The notes: generated by a model from the letters alone, not told the origin. Counted from the first letter of the stretch, positions 1 to 11,772 are shown. The stretch: DNA of 64,000 nucleotides from Rosa chinensis (GCF_002994745.2 NC_037090.1:15550001-15614000); one strand, 5' to 3'. Numbers and translations: made by a program.

Positions 1-671
1 TTTTCATCTCCCAATAATCTTTCTCCTATCTATTTTTTTGTTCTTCTACGATGAGTAGACATATTTATTGACATTCCATGATGCAGGTTGAGGTATAGAT
101 CAAAATAGATAATTGGTGTTCTTTATTTTTGAAATTTTGTTGCTTATTTTTTATGGTTTCGTTGATTATTCTAAAAACTTGTTATTAATTTGTAATTTTT
201 CGAAATCGAATTAATCGCAGAATCATCAACAAAAAAATTCTCTGCACTAGCCCTGGGCACCAAAAAAAAATTTCGCCCTGGGCATCAAGAACCTCAGGAC
301 CAGCCCTGATGTAGATATGACCAGCACATTGACTAGCATGGTGTTGTGGATTTTGGTCAGAGTGGAGGGATTAGTCTACAAAAAGAAGCAAAGAAGTTTT
401 TAAGTGCCCTTAATAAGCAATCAGAGTTGCACCGGAAAGAGACTTTCACAGTTTATGTATGTCGATTTGAAACACTTTGTGTACTTCTAAAATTTATTTA
501 GTCTCCTTTGGTTGGTCACCCATATATTCTGGTTGGTCACCCAAACTTTGGCAAATGGGATTGGCCTAAGAGTTCCAAACATTGACACATGAATTCCTTG
601 ATGGGAGAGGATCCTCTCCCTTCATTGATAACTTAAACTGTGTTGGCTGTCTACTCAAGAAGGAGCGAAGA
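1..671. other. intergenic, no gene recognised
   Basis: AT-rich sequence with no long open frame and no recognisable domain on either strand. I see no terminal repeats or RNA gene here. Confidence 0.5.
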
Positions 672-679
672 CATACCAG

Positions 680-1773
680 TAGGCCTGACATTTAAACTCG
701 TAACCCGCAAACCCGCACGCTAAAAACCCGCACAAACCCGCTCGTTTATTAATCCGGGTTAAAAAAAGCCCGCACGCAAAAAACTCCCCAAATTAACGGG
801 TTTTGCGGGCCAAACCCGTTGGAACCCGTTAACTCAAAATCCTTCCCAAAAAACCATTGCCCATTACCCATACGGGTTCCCTTTATTTTTTTTTTTTCAA
901 CCAGAGCATTTTTATAATTTTTCTTATTCCCCATGAGGATCCGACAGTTGGATCTTCGTATAATTGTGAAAAGACGATTCAAAAGGAGATCCGTGAGGAT
1001 TCGACCGTTGGATCGTAGTATAATTTTGTGAGGATGATTCTCAAGGCGATCTGGGACGATCCAACCGTTGGATCTTCGTATAATTGTGCAACGATGATTC
1101 AAAAGGCGATCCGTGAGGATCCGACCGTTGGATCGTCATAAAATTTTGTGAGGAGGATTCTAAGGGCGATTCAGGACGATCCAACGGTTGGATCTTCGTA
1201 TAATTTTGAGAGGATGAACCTAAGGGCGATCCGTGAGGATCTGACCGTTGGATCGTCGTATAATTTTGAGAGGATGAAACTAAGGGGGATCCGTGAGGAT
1301 CTGACCGTTGGATCATCGTATAAATTGGTAAAGATGATCCTCTAGGTGATCCGACCGTTGGATATTCGTATAATTTTGAGAGGATGAACCTAAGGGCGAT
1401 TCGTGAGGATCCGACTGTTGAATCGTCGTATAATTGTGATTTGTGAATTATTTTTTGTCAAAAAAGGAAAGGAAAAAAAAATCTAAAAAGATAGAAAATA
1501 AAAAATAAAAAATTTCAAAATAGAAAACCAAAAAAATTCATATAGAGAAAATGGCAAATGAGGGGTTATACACATGAGTCTTAATTGGCTTTAGTTGCTT
1601 GGATAAAAAGTTTAAAAAAAAAAATGTTTACTAGTTTTAACGGGTTCCAACGGAAAACCCGCAAACCCGCCGGGTTTGGCCCGCGAAACCCGTTAAGCTA
1701 ATAGGTTCTTACCGGGTCGGCCCTTTAAGAACCCGCACTGTACCCGCACTATACTCGCACGTTGTCAAGCCTA
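680..1773. mobile_element. non-autonomous hAT element
   Basis: The element begins TAGGCCTGACA and ends TGTCAAGCCTA, an 11-bp terminal inverted repeat with one mismatch. It is flanked by a perfect 8-bp target duplication CATACCAG at 672-679 and 1774-1781, the hAT signature. Both subterminal zones are packed with AACCCGC/GCGGGTT motifs, as expected of hAT transposase-binding regions. There is no transposase; the interior is a 60-bp tandem array. It would need transposase from elsewhere. Confidence 0.9.
936..1440. repeat. 60-bp tandem repeat array inside hAT element
   Basis: About eight units share the core GTTGGATCNTCGTATAATT, with a period of 60 bp over most of the array and one shortened unit near 1340. 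Units differ by scattered substitutions. The open frames crossing it are by-products of the repeat. Confidence 0.9.
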
Positions 1774-1781
1774 CATACCAG

Positions 1782-2346
1782 GTACTGAAACCCAGGAACA
1801 TCATACTTGGATTACAAAAATACAAATCTAGAACTTGAAGCATACTGTGATCCTAAGACCCTCTAGATTCCATATTAAAATGACCACATATAAATGTCAA
1901 ATGCCAAGAATTTTATATCATGCAGATCTAATTAAACCATGTTTTTGTGTTCAGGTACTATCATCATCTTATTCTAGGATATGAAAATGATAAGAACATG
2001 GAACTGGGCAAATGATATGAAAATGGAAAGTAACATTTTACTTTGCTATTGGAGATGTCTCGCAAGGTAATAAAGACCACTCTGTCAGCATAGACTTGGT
2101 CAACCTACTGATGTAATTGAATGTCTGCTCATTTTGTAAGTTGTATGTCATTGAGAATCACAAGCTCCAAGGTGAGCATACATTGCAGGCAATGCCCTCA
2201 AAGGTCTTGATACCAAATATGGTGCGATGCAATAATGTTATTCACCTAACAATATTACTCGTTAAAAAGCCCTTGAAATCTAAGCCATGAGCTGCTATAA
2301 TTTTGCTAAATGTTGGTTCAGGAGAGATTGATTGAATGATAACAAA

Positions 2347-2348
<2 letters not shown>
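1782..2348. other. intergenic, no gene recognised
   Basis: No open frame, terminal repeat or RNA gene that I can support. Confidence 0.4.

Positions 2349-2386
<38 letters not shown>
2349..2386. repeat. TA microsatellite
   Basis: An uninterrupted TA dinucleotide run immediately left of the element starting near 2387. Confidence 0.95.
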
Positions 2387-2388
<2 letters not shown>

Positions 2389-3777
2389 ATGTTTTAAAAG
2401 GCTGAGGCGTAGCCGAGGAGTTTTCGGGAGAGCCTCAAGAAGGCGTTCGCCTTGAGGCATAAGGCGTAAGCCTTACGTATAAATCAGTTGTATTTATGTA
2501 TATAACTAGTCTTATATATAGAACATGTATTGTAACCAAAAACTAAAATTTGACAACCAAAATCAGACTACTCCCTCCCAATTACACACTGAAACTCAGA
2601 AACCAATCACACAGACTGAAAAAAACAGAAGTTGAGAATTGTTTACATACAATTCTGATGGTAATGGCTCAAAGCTTAAAAGCTGATTATCAGCATCATT
2701 GTTATTGGCTTCACTGAGATCCCTCAAACTTCTCCTAGGAGTCTTGTCTATGCAGCCACATCATGTGCCCCTGAAAACAAACATATATAACCGTCACGTC
2801 ACAACACAAACATAACTGTCAATTTCTCTAAAAGATAATAACAGAAGCTATACCAGAATCTAATTATCAGTGATGAGTACTCTAGCCAGCCTCACTATAC
2901 TTGAAGGTGTTCGATCTGCCATACTAGGAACATTACTGCAATAAGTAGAAACTTAATTGAGAAAGCAATTCTGCTAGAGGTAAAGCCAGCAACTTTGGCC
3001 ATAATGAAACACCACTCCTTTGTTTTGATTACAAAATGATTACCAGAAACACATGAAAATCCCAGATTGCTATCATATATGAGTAATATGACCAAAGCAC
3101 ATGATAATCCCCAACACTATGGTCTGCATATTCTGCAAACCTTGCCAATACCATGTTCTTTCCCTCATTTAGTATCAATTGCTATCATTGCACCGATTGC
3201 TATCATACATGATTTTCATTCATTTATGCTATTATCATAATCTCACATTCCCAGTTGCACCAAAGTGATTAATTGAACAAGAAAAACAAAAAATTTGCTG
3301 CAAATCGGATTCACCAGCAAGATCGAGGAAATCAAATTCATACCTTAAATCCTTTGCTGCAAATCCGATTCCAAGTGAGAAAATATCTTGCTCCAAGTGC
3401 GAAAAAAGCCTCCTTTAGAGCTAAATCCTTGAAAAAACTCATGGGCTCTTGATGATTTTATCAAATTTGTTTCTTGGGAATTGGGATTTGGAAGTGAAAG
3501 AGTCGGAGTTTTGATGGAGGAGGCTGAAGGAATCGAAAATAACTTCAGCTCGAGACCTGAAGGAGTTTTAACTCTCAAAACCACCAAAACGACGTCGTTT
3601 TGGTGAAGAAGAAAAAAAAAAAATCTCAGGCGTTCGCTTTAGACGCCTTAAGGCGCGCTTTGGCCGCCTACATCGCCGCCTTGTCCGCCTCTGCGCCTCA
3701 CCTGCAAAACACACTCATTTTCTACCGCGCCTCGCGCTTTCTAAGCCTTAAGGCGCGCTTGAGGCGCTTTTTAATAC

Positions 3778-3781
<4 letters not shown>
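2387..3781. mobile_element. inverted-repeat DNA element inserted in a TA microsatellite
   Basis: The left end reads AATGTTTTAAAAGGC and the reverse complement of the right end AATGTATTAAAAAGC. Both ends are followed inward by GC-rich AGGCG/GCGCC motifs (the right one rich in AAGGCGCGC). The element sits between two TA runs, so the target duplication cannot be resolved. The superfamily is uncertain, MULE-like being my best guess. No coding region is recognised inside. Confidence 0.65.

Positions 3782-3819
<38 letters not shown>
3782..3819. repeat. TA microsatellite
   Basis: TA run on the right of the element ending near 3781; probably the other half of the run at 2349-2386. Confidence 0.95.
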
Positions 3820-3821
<2 letters not shown>

Positions 3822-4004
3822 TTGCGACTGTTGAACAGATAGAATTCGAACCTCACTGGAATGGATAGTACACACCGCACCGCAAGCATATATCTAACCC
3901 AAAATTTAGAGACACATCTAGATAGTAGATAATAGTATACTAAATAATAACAGGCACATGAAAGGTAGAGTGACATCGTCAATATCAATAAGATATTGTA
4001 TCGA

Positions 4005-4673
4005 TTAATATTGAGAAAAGATAGTATAGTCCTCCTCGCATGCCCGGCTGGAATTAACCGTTAAAATCCCGGTCTCAGTAATTGGGTCAGCAAACGCGAA
4101 TTCGAGCAGACTGCAGAGGACCTTGGAATAACGTAAACCTCCGATATTAAACCAGACATGTCTATAATTCCACCAAGCCAACATCTTGATCTGAAACCTA
4201 ACCGTACCGCCGGGGCGAGCCTTGGCTTCTGAAATTGGCTTGGCCACTTTATCTTGGTCGACGAACGTATTGCTGGTTGTTGAGAGTTTGAAACTAACAA
4301 CGGTTTGGTTCCTCGAAGTCACATAAAAGGGAGGACTCACCGGCTTCGCTGCGAGCAAGAGTATCTCGCGTGGGTCATCCTTATTCATCATCTTGTAAAA
4401 CAGCATGGCTTCGATGCTGTGAAAGTCGAGACCCAGCTTTACGTTGGGGTTGATAACGAGGACCGTCAAGTCCAACGTGGCGGTTAACTCGGGGCCGGCA
4501 GTCACATCAAGTTGGGTCAGGACGGCCGAGTCGATCTGGAACACTGGTGTTTGGGGGCGGAGCACCGCATCCTGGATAAAGCTAAACAGCTCATCGGATA
4601 ATACTAGGATGAAACAGCAGCAGGCAAAGATCACTTGCCAACGAGGAATTGAGCGAGTCACTGTCGTGTCCAT
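4005..4673 (-). CDS. NDR1/HIN1-like (NHL) protein with LEA_2 domain
   Basis: Single-exon gene of 222 codons. The chosen start (ATG at 4673) gives the family-like beginning MDTTVTRSIPRWQ; an upstream in-frame extension is lysine-rich and unlikely. A hydrophobic segment at about residues 11-30 (VIFACCCFILVLS) should be the single membrane anchor. After it comes a beta-rich LEA_2-type domain (about 55-185) with the typical NPNVKLGLDFHSIEAMLFYK stretch and a later PGGTVRF region. NHL proteins sit at the plasma membrane or ER and several act in pathogen and stress responses. Which member this is cannot be told; it lacks the NPR/YxD-type landmark I would use to call NDR1 itself. The frame is intact, and it is isolated between mobile elements. 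Confidence 0.8.
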   Translation of the reverse strand: MDTTVTRSIPRWQVIFACCCFILVLSDELFSFIQDAVLRPQTPVFQIDSAVLTQLDVTAGPELTATLDLTVLVINPNVKLGLDFHSIEAMLFYKMMNKDDPREILLLAAKPVSPPFYVTSRNQTVVSFKLSTTSNTFVDQDKVAKPISEAKARPGGTVRFQIKMLAWWNYRHVWFNIGGLRYSKVLCSLLEFAFADPITETGILTVNSSRACEEDYTIFSQY

Positions 4674-4910
4674 GATATTTACACGTCTGAGACTATTCTT
4701 TTTCTTTTTTTCTTTTGGCAACCGTCTCAGACTACTTTACTCTTTTGATTTGTTTGACTCTGTGAGGCGGATAGAGTTAGTGTCCTAATAGTAACCTAAT
4801 TCAGTGAGCCGGATAGAGTTGAGTATCCTAATAATAACCTAGTTAAGAATAATATTTGGAGAAATTTTGTTCATACACCCCTTTTTTCTATATACACATT
4901 ATTTTATTAA

Positions 4911-4952
<42 letters not shown>

Positions 4953-5197
4953 TAAAGACATCTAATTTATGTGTCTGGTCTAAACTATAGTGAATTTTTA
5001 AAGTTATAAGAGGGTTAGTCTTATAAATTTCCTCGGAGATATCCTAATCATTGTACGATTCATTAAGCCTTTAAGTTTGGTGATTGGTTATTCCCCAATC
5101 AATATCAATTTTAAGCCACATTAGCTTGTGAAGACATTCTAAATCATCCTATCTTGCAGGATGCATGTGGTTAGAATCATGAGAGAAATTCGTGTAT
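4674..5197. other. intergenic with TA microsatellite (4914-4949)
   Basis: This is the upstream region of the minus-strand NHL gene. It holds a short local duplication (the GCCGGATAGAGTT motif twice, near 4765 and 4806) and a TA run. No gene is seen. Confidence 0.6.
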
Positions 5198-5571
5198 GAG
5201 CGAGGCCTCGCTTTGAAATTTTAGAGCGAGGTTAGGGTTTAGGGTCACTTTTCGGTCGCATATCCACATCTCAACCGTTCAGTTTTTAGGTACTAATGTA
5301 TAGATAATCTGTGCAAAATTTCAACCAAATTATTGATCTTTAAGGTATCTAACTCGCTTAAACCAATAGACGAACTGAATCTGTCCAACTTGAATCATAT
5401 AAGCTTTAAGGTAGTTATCAATGTCTTAACGACTATCAATTTGGCTGAAATTTTGCAGAGATGATGTATACATTAGTACCTAAAAACTGAACGGTTGAGA
5501 TGTGGATATGCTACCGAAAAGTGACCCTAAACCCTAACCTCGCTCTAAAATTTAAAAGCGAGCCCTCGCTC
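5198..5571. mobile_element. long-inverted-repeat MITE
   Basis: The two halves are near-perfect reverse complements over roughly 150 bp: left GAGCGAGGCCTCGC..., right the complement of GAGCGAGGGCTCGC.... Both continue through AGAGCGAGGTTAGGG and AACCGTTCAGTTTTTAGG. No coding capacity. I could not find a convincing target duplication. Confidence 0.8.
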
Positions 5572-5899
5572 TAGATAGGATATATATACATATACATACA
5601 TACTAGCATTTCTCCACACATGCTTTGCATGTGCAAGTATTATTATTTTTTTCCTGAAAATAAAAAAGAAAACGGTTATTGTAGAGAAGAGATAATGGGA
5701 GAGAAAAGTGGGTTGTGGGTTATATTTTTATTTATTTATTTTAATAAAAAATATATATTGTAAATGTCATAACTATCCTTATGATTTAATTAATTCTCAA
5801 AGTTTATTAATTTTCTAGGGTCATTTCTGTCAAAATTTTAGATTTTGACTAACAAACTCTCTTCTCTTAATAATAATATAGATATAGATAAGGGATCCA

Positions 5900-6243
5900 T
5901 TTTTTTGGTCTTTTATAGGGATATGGCATTAGACCAACTTTTCGATCACATTTCGTCATCTTAACAGTTCGGTTTTTGGGTCATAATGTGTAGATCATTT
6001 CTGCAAATTTTCAGCCAAATCGGTGATCAGATTAAATCAATGGTTCAACCATATCTGTCAAACTTAAACCATTCATAGTTATAATCTTAAATTGCCATTT
6101 TGAATGCCTTAAGTATAATCAATTTGGTTGAAAATTTGCAGAAATGATCTACACATTATGACATAAAAACTAAACGGTTGAGATACGAAAATATGATCGA
6201 AAAGTTGGTCAAATGCCCTATCCCTATAAAAGATATAAAAAAA
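5900..6243. mobile_element. long-inverted-repeat MITE, related to the 5198-5571 element
   Basis: Inverted arms begin TCTTTTATAGGGAT and continue through GACCAACTTTTCGATCA. The inner arms (GTGTAGATCATTTCTGCAAA) resemble the inner arms of the neighbour at 5198-5571, so the two look like distant members of one family. No target duplication is clear. Confidence 0.7.
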
Positions 6244-6245
6244 GG

Positions 6246-6788
6246 GCAAAATACTGTTTACCACCCTGTGGTATGGACCTCAGATCAATTCAGTCCCTCG
6301 ACTTTCAATTTCATCAAAAACACCCCCACACTATCATTTTCTCGTCCAATAGGTCAATCCGTTATGATTCCGTTAATTTCTGCCGTTAGCTGCTGACGTG
6401 GCGATCCAACTCAGCACAGGTGGGCCCCACATGGAAGTGAAATTCCTAAAATGACCCTGGCCAATCTGAAATGAAAAAATCCAAAATAAATCAACACTTT
6501 GCGTCTGAGGAGACTCGAACCCACGCAAGTGGGTGTGAAAGTGAAAGCCCCAACCACCGGACCACATGCATGGTTCTGATATATACCCACAAATTTAATA
6601 TATATTTGTATACCCAACCGGATATGGATTGAATCCAAAATAAATCAACAATATGCGTTTGGGGAGACTCGAACCCACGCAAGTGGGTGTAGAAGTGAAA
6701 GCCCCAACCACCAGACCACATGCATGGTGTAGATATATTCCTACAAATTTAATATATATTTGTATACCCAACCGGATATGGTAATTTG
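6246..6788. repeat. repetitive segment with a 154-bp tandem duplication carrying tRNA-like box motifs
   Basis: Units at 6481-6634 and 6635-about 6788 are near-identical. On the minus strand each contains TGGTCCGGTGG or a one-base variant (box A-like) and GGGTTCGAGTCTC (box B-like), about 45 bp apart, like a tRNA-derived SINE head. The segment before them starts GGGCAAAATACTG, which looks like one end of a transposon whose other end is absent. No cloverleaf can be drawn, so it is not called a tRNA. Confidence 0.6.
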
Positions 6789-6851
6789 TTAACTTAGCTG
6801 TTAATTTATCACCACAAGTTTAGTAACTCATATTTTTGCTAGTCTACAACA

Positions 6852-8139
6852 ATGGATGAGGAGGAAGTTGATAGAGCAACACTATGGATTGCTGCACGAC
6901 AAACCAAGCAGGGAACCTTCAAGGATGAAGGGACGAAGCAATGCGATGACAAAATTGTGAGTATAATTTTGTGAAGTTCAATGTGTACAGCTGCGCTTTT
7001 GTTAACTATTATGCTTATTTAATATTTTGTAAATGTGAGCAGAGGAACTTGAAGGAAAAGATTGCTAGTGGAGAACTAAGCACTAGTGGAAGTGATCGAT
7101 GATGTGTTAACCTTGGCTTTGGGCACTCCTGAGCATGGTGGTAGAGTGCGAGGGGTGGGAGGCTATGTGAATCCCTCATCTTACTTTCCCTTCCATAAAC
7201 GTAAAAGGGAGAGCTTCCAAGAGACGGTTCGGTTAAGTGTACAAAAAATATTAGAAGAGGAAAGAGATAAGATCATTGAAGAGGCGAAGCAGCAGGCAAT
7301 AAAAGAAGAGAGAGAATTTTGGGTTCGTAAGTTAGCACAGATAGAAGCAAAGATAGATGCAAGGGAGGTTGGGAAAGCAGCTAGTTCTCCAGCAGCACTA
7401 GAGAAACACATTCCACATGGATCTGCGCAAGGTAGTTGTTCACAGACCGCATGTCCAACATTTGATGAAGCTCGATGTGGTCAAGTGGGAGAAGAAGTAT
7501 TAAATCTTGTGGATGGAAAATCAATTCGTAAAGCTATTGATGTAATTGAGGAAAGGGTATTGGGATGTAAAAACAAAGTTTCAAAGAGGAAGGAGTGTGA
7601 TGGAAAATCTGTTTCCAACTCCAAAAAAGAGGATGAGCTAAGCAAGTTGAGTGACCAAGAAAAGAAACAGGTGGCTGATCATGGAGTTCAGGGACAATTA
7701 GTTGGAGAGAAGTTGGTTAGTTATTTAAACAGTTGTCTATATTTATTGCAAAGTAGTATAGTTTTTATTGATTGTGGACTATGCACACACACAATGTATA
7801 TATCTATGTTTGATTTTAAAATTCCAGCTTTTTTTGGTGTTTCAGGTACAAGGAATTGAGATTGAGGCCAAGTTCGCATTAGGTTCAGTTGATCATATTG
7901 TAGCTCTTGGCACTGTTGTGGAACACAATGACCCCTCCCAAGTTTGTCATGGTTATCCGCTAGGGGATAGTAATTTGCGTGTTTCAGTCTCTGTTGCAAT
8001 TGAGGAGAATGCCTTAGTTCCATTTCCTATGGGTGATGAAATACGAACTGTTAGGCAAGCCATGGGGAGTTGGGTAGCATGGCCGAAAGAGCTTGTCATA
8101 ATGTCACCTGTGAAGGTACATAAGTTCTCGTAATAATTG

Positions 8140-8181
<42 letters not shown>

Positions 8182-9645
8182 AAACATTGATATGTTGATA
8201 TTCTATTTGCTTAAGCTTGCAGCAAATAAGATTAGAAAATCTTATATTAATTATGTATGTGTAGAAACCTGAGAAGAGGAGAAAAAAGAAAGTGGTACAA
8301 GAAGACGATCTCTCTGAGGATGAGTTTAGCCTACAATCATTGGCAGCTTCATTACCAAATTCATTGAGGATGTTGTGCATGTGGGGTGAGGTTGGATTCA
8401 AAGATGGGAAGGCTATCACCATTCAAATTGAGGCTGAAGTGTTTGGGCGTGCACGGAAAACATTTATACTAGGACAAGACGTGCGCAGAATTGCAACCAT
8501 GAGAGAATTGACTGGTAACTGCATAGTCATATACCAGAGGTAAATTTCATGAATCTATTTCTATTAAGTACCAAAAGTTATTTGATTTGTGTATCAATGT
8601 GAATAAATAATCTGTTGCTGGATTCAAATTGGTGTATATGCTTGTAATTAGGTACCTCTATGATGTCCTGAGTCAGTATAAAATGTTGGATATGGTTGCT
8701 TTTATTGACCATGCAATGATTGGTGCAATTGGGTGTGGGAAAGGCCAGGAAAGATCCCAACATATAAAGGAGAGGCTGATATCTGCAAAACCTGGACAGA
8801 TTTTCATGCTGCCATATAACTCAGAGTAAGTATCGGCAACTTAGTACTAGCTATTGTTATATATGTAATACTTTTCTTGTAGTTATACATATGGGCCGTT
8901 GATGAAAATCTGATTATATTGTTATATAGTAAACATTGGGTGCTGACTATTGTCGATCCCGAACAAGAAATTGTCTATTTTATGGATCCTATGAAGCGGC
9001 GATTACCCACTGGAGAATGGGTTTCCATTGTTGATAGGTAAGTGATCAGGAATATACAAGTTTGAATAATGCATGTTGGGGTAGCATGGCTATTTCTTAA
9101 AACCTGATTGTGTGTGCGTGTGTTCTGTTTTAGTGCAATATCCATGTATAATGCACACAAGGGCAGGAAAGGCCGAAGTTCGCCTCTATGGAAAAATTTG
9201 TCGGTATGTACATTTTCGCTATGTTAGATTCTGGATTGTTTAGAAATTCGCTATGTTGGATTCTAAAATTTGCTTATAAGTATTGTGGAAGCAAATTTGG
9301 ATTAGGTTCCCATGATTATTAATTTGGATTCTTTTTTTTTTGCTATTCTGGATTTACTGCTTTTAGGGTAGTCCTCCTCAACCTAGCAGTAAGGAGTGTG
9401 GCTACTTTATCATGCGATACATGAGAGACATCATTGAGGATAAGGACTTTTCATTTGTTAACAAGGTACAATTAAAGCTTCTTTATTCTGTTTGTGTTCC
9501 AACAAGCTTTTTATGGTAATTTTGACTTGAATTACTTGATTTTTTTTTTCAGTGGGAGAGGAGAAGCAACCATATTTATACCCAAGTGGATATTGATGAG
9601 ATGAGGAATGAGTGGGCTAGGTTTGTGGTTAATAGATATGTGTAG
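6852..9645 (+). CDS. CACTA-type transposon gene: DUF8039-like region plus Ulp1-like (C48) cysteine protease domain
   Basis: Spliced gene; exons by GT/AG sites and frame: 6852-6956, 7043-7715, 7846-8115, 8265-8539, 8652-8825, 8940-9037, 9134-9203, 9367-9465, 9553-9645. Exon 2 encodes the ALGTPEHGGRVRGVGG motif common beside plant En/Spm-like transposases and a charged coiled coil. Exon 3 resembles DUF8039 (GIEIEAKFALGSVDHIVALG). Exons 5-9 encode a Ulp1-type fold with His in KHWVL, Asp in FMDPM, and Gln and Cys in QPSSKECGYF, so the catalytic set is present. Such proteases resemble SUMO proteases, but their role in the transposon is not settled. Odd: exon 2 has an apparent 4-bp insertion (CGAT, near 7096) that shifts the frame into a stop, so only the part after 7086 is open to the end. 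A TA microsatellite (8142-8179) lies in intron 3. Confidence 0.8.
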
Positions 9646-9959
9646 AAGCCATCGCATATGTTTTTGGAAAGCATGATGAACTTTTGCTTGTGCTGATAGA
9701 TATCGATCACATGAAACAATTATCAGCTTTTGATTCATGCATGCATTGGTCTAGCTAGACTAGGAATGCTTTGTTTGTTTGTTTGGTAGTTTAATTATCT
9801 ACTTTGGATGTTTAGTTGTACTCGACAAATTGAACTTATATAGTTACACTAATGATATGGATCAATGTGGCTTTATATGTATTGTTCATTTGGTAATGTA
9901 CTGTTTTTATGGTAATATACATGCAGCATTGTTTCTGGAAAATTGTTGCAGCTAGTTAG

Positions 9960-10790
9960 GTCATGATTGAACAAACAACATTTCACAACCAAGTTGTGAG
10001 AACCAAGCTCATACAACAGACCTAAAATAATCACACAACTGGTTTATAATGCTCACACAATGGTTGATAAAAAGAATATGTTGTCTGAGTTCTCCTCACA
10101 CAATTCGATAAGGCAATCTCAGTTGTCCAAGGTTCAGTCATACAACACAATGTAGAATAATATGTTGTCTGACTGTAAAAGGATTCAAAATTAAGGCTTC
10201 TCGTACAACAGTTACTAGATGTTAACCAATTCGATTACAATATTCACACCACAGTTAAGACAATATAGCTGTTGTGTGAACAAACAACCAACAACAAAAA
10301 ATAACAAAATTCTGTTGTGTGAGATTCATAACACACAACAGAAATAAATTATCCCTGTTGTCTGAATCAATCAACAGACAACAGATATCATTTCATTGAG
10401 TTGTCTGTTACTTATCTCAGACAACAAAGAAAAAATTCTATCTGTTGTGTGTTATGAATCTCAGACAACAAATAAACAATATAGTTGTTGTGTGTTATGA
10501 ATCTCAGACAACAAAGAAACAATATAGTTGTTGTGTGTTATGAATCTCAGACAACAGCTACATTTCATTTTCTGTTGTCTGAATGGCCATGTCAATGCCG
10601 AGGCATCCCCGAGCAAGCCATGCCAGGCACATGCCTGCACAGAATTCACACAACAGAACTAAATATCTGTTGAGGAAATGAATATTGGACAACGGTGAAT
10701 TCACCGTTGTGTGATTTTTCAATCACACAACACTCGTTTAGACCACAGTGAGGCTGGTCATCACACAACTACAAATACCCGTCGTCTGAT
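9960..10790. repeat. CACTA subterminal repeat cluster
   Basis: Dozens of short direct and inverted copies of TTGTCTGA, ACACAACAG and CAGACAACA are packed here. They include three tandem units of about 46 bp at 10443-10558 sharing GTGTTATGAATCTCAGACAA. This matches the subterminal transposase-binding zones of CACTA elements; it is non-coding. Confidence 0.8.
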
Positions 10791-10808
10791 TAACTTATTG
10801 TAGTAGTG

Positions 10809-11772
10809 ATGTCTTGAAGCATCAATCATTCGTGAATCAAAGCCACATGTACCAGTTATTCCCTCATGACAATTTACATTCATCTTATTGCATGAGCATC
10901 AACTAGAAAGTTTGAAATTCCACTGACTCAATCTTGATATTAGTCATCATTTAACTAAGCTATGAGGACTAAAGCTGCATTGAGGAAATTAACCACCAGA
11001 AATGCATTGTCTAAGCTCATACTACCCATCGAGTACTTTAATGGTCACTCAAAAAAATCAGAATTTCGACAAAGAGTAGACTCGGTACAAGTAACATTTG
11101 GTGAACTCAACTCTATGTTATCAATACCAAGACACTGTCAAAGAGGCCAATTTCAAATTTCAAAACCAAAACCAAGTGGACATGCAATAACTTGGTGCAA
11201 AACTTCAAACATATAAGAAAGAGGCCAGTTTTATAGTCCCCTAAGTTCTATATCCTGGATGAAGAGCACATAATCAAAAACTTGGTAAGCAATAAAAGCA
11301 GTAAACTAAGCTACATTCAACACATCCAGACATGTAATTATCTGACGCATAATTAAATAAAGCGATGAAAATTCAAACAATTTATTTAGAATAGAAACCC
11401 AACAAAGATTAACTTACAAATTGGCCGGTCAGGATTAGCAGTACTATCATCATTTCTTTCCCCTTTCCCATCTGCATCACCATCTGCAGGTGGAATAATA
11501 TGATGAAATTCCATTCCAGGAGGTATTACCTAATATTTAGTTCACATCCCTCAGGAATGGAACAAAGACCACATTCCAGATGAAATTTAATTGTCTAGGG
11601 AAGGATAAACAATACTTGAGCAGGGGGTCAGGATGAAACCCAGTCGGATGCATGTGTAGGAAGCAACCCCAATGTGTTAAACTGCCAGGAACAATGAATA
11701 TTTAACAAACTAGATTCCTTTATAGATATCATTAGGGATAAAGCAATTAAGAAAGCTGAAGAATAATTCACC
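10809..11772. other. no complete gene; one possible minus-strand exon
   Basis: At about 11400-11530 the minus strand has a short open stretch reading VIPPGMEFHHIIPPADGDAD, flanked by possible splice signals. I do not recognise it. The rest is AT-rich and featureless. Confidence 0.35.

Larger units (their letters stand above)
6789..10808 (+). mobile_element. CACTA-type (En/Spm) element, 5' end missing or unrecognised
   Basis: The right terminus reads TTGTAGTAGTG at 10798-10808, the reverse complement of CACTACTACAA, typical of CACTA elements. The Ulp1-type gene and the subterminal repeats belong with it. No matching CACTACTACAA start exists upstream in the window and no Tnp2-type transposase is seen, so the element is truncated or internally deleted. 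The left boundary given is only the edge of the neighbouring repeat. Confidence 0.65.

Noticed and set aside
4444..4788. Plus-strand frame of 114 codons
   Set aside because: Antisense to the NHL gene; no domain.
6491..6580. A tRNA gene on the minus strand
   Set aside because: Box-like motifs are present but no acceptor, anticodon or T stem set can be paired.
10461..10673. Frames on both strands in the Gln/Thr-rich repeats
   Set aside because: They fall in CACTA subterminal repeats and arise from the repeat motif.
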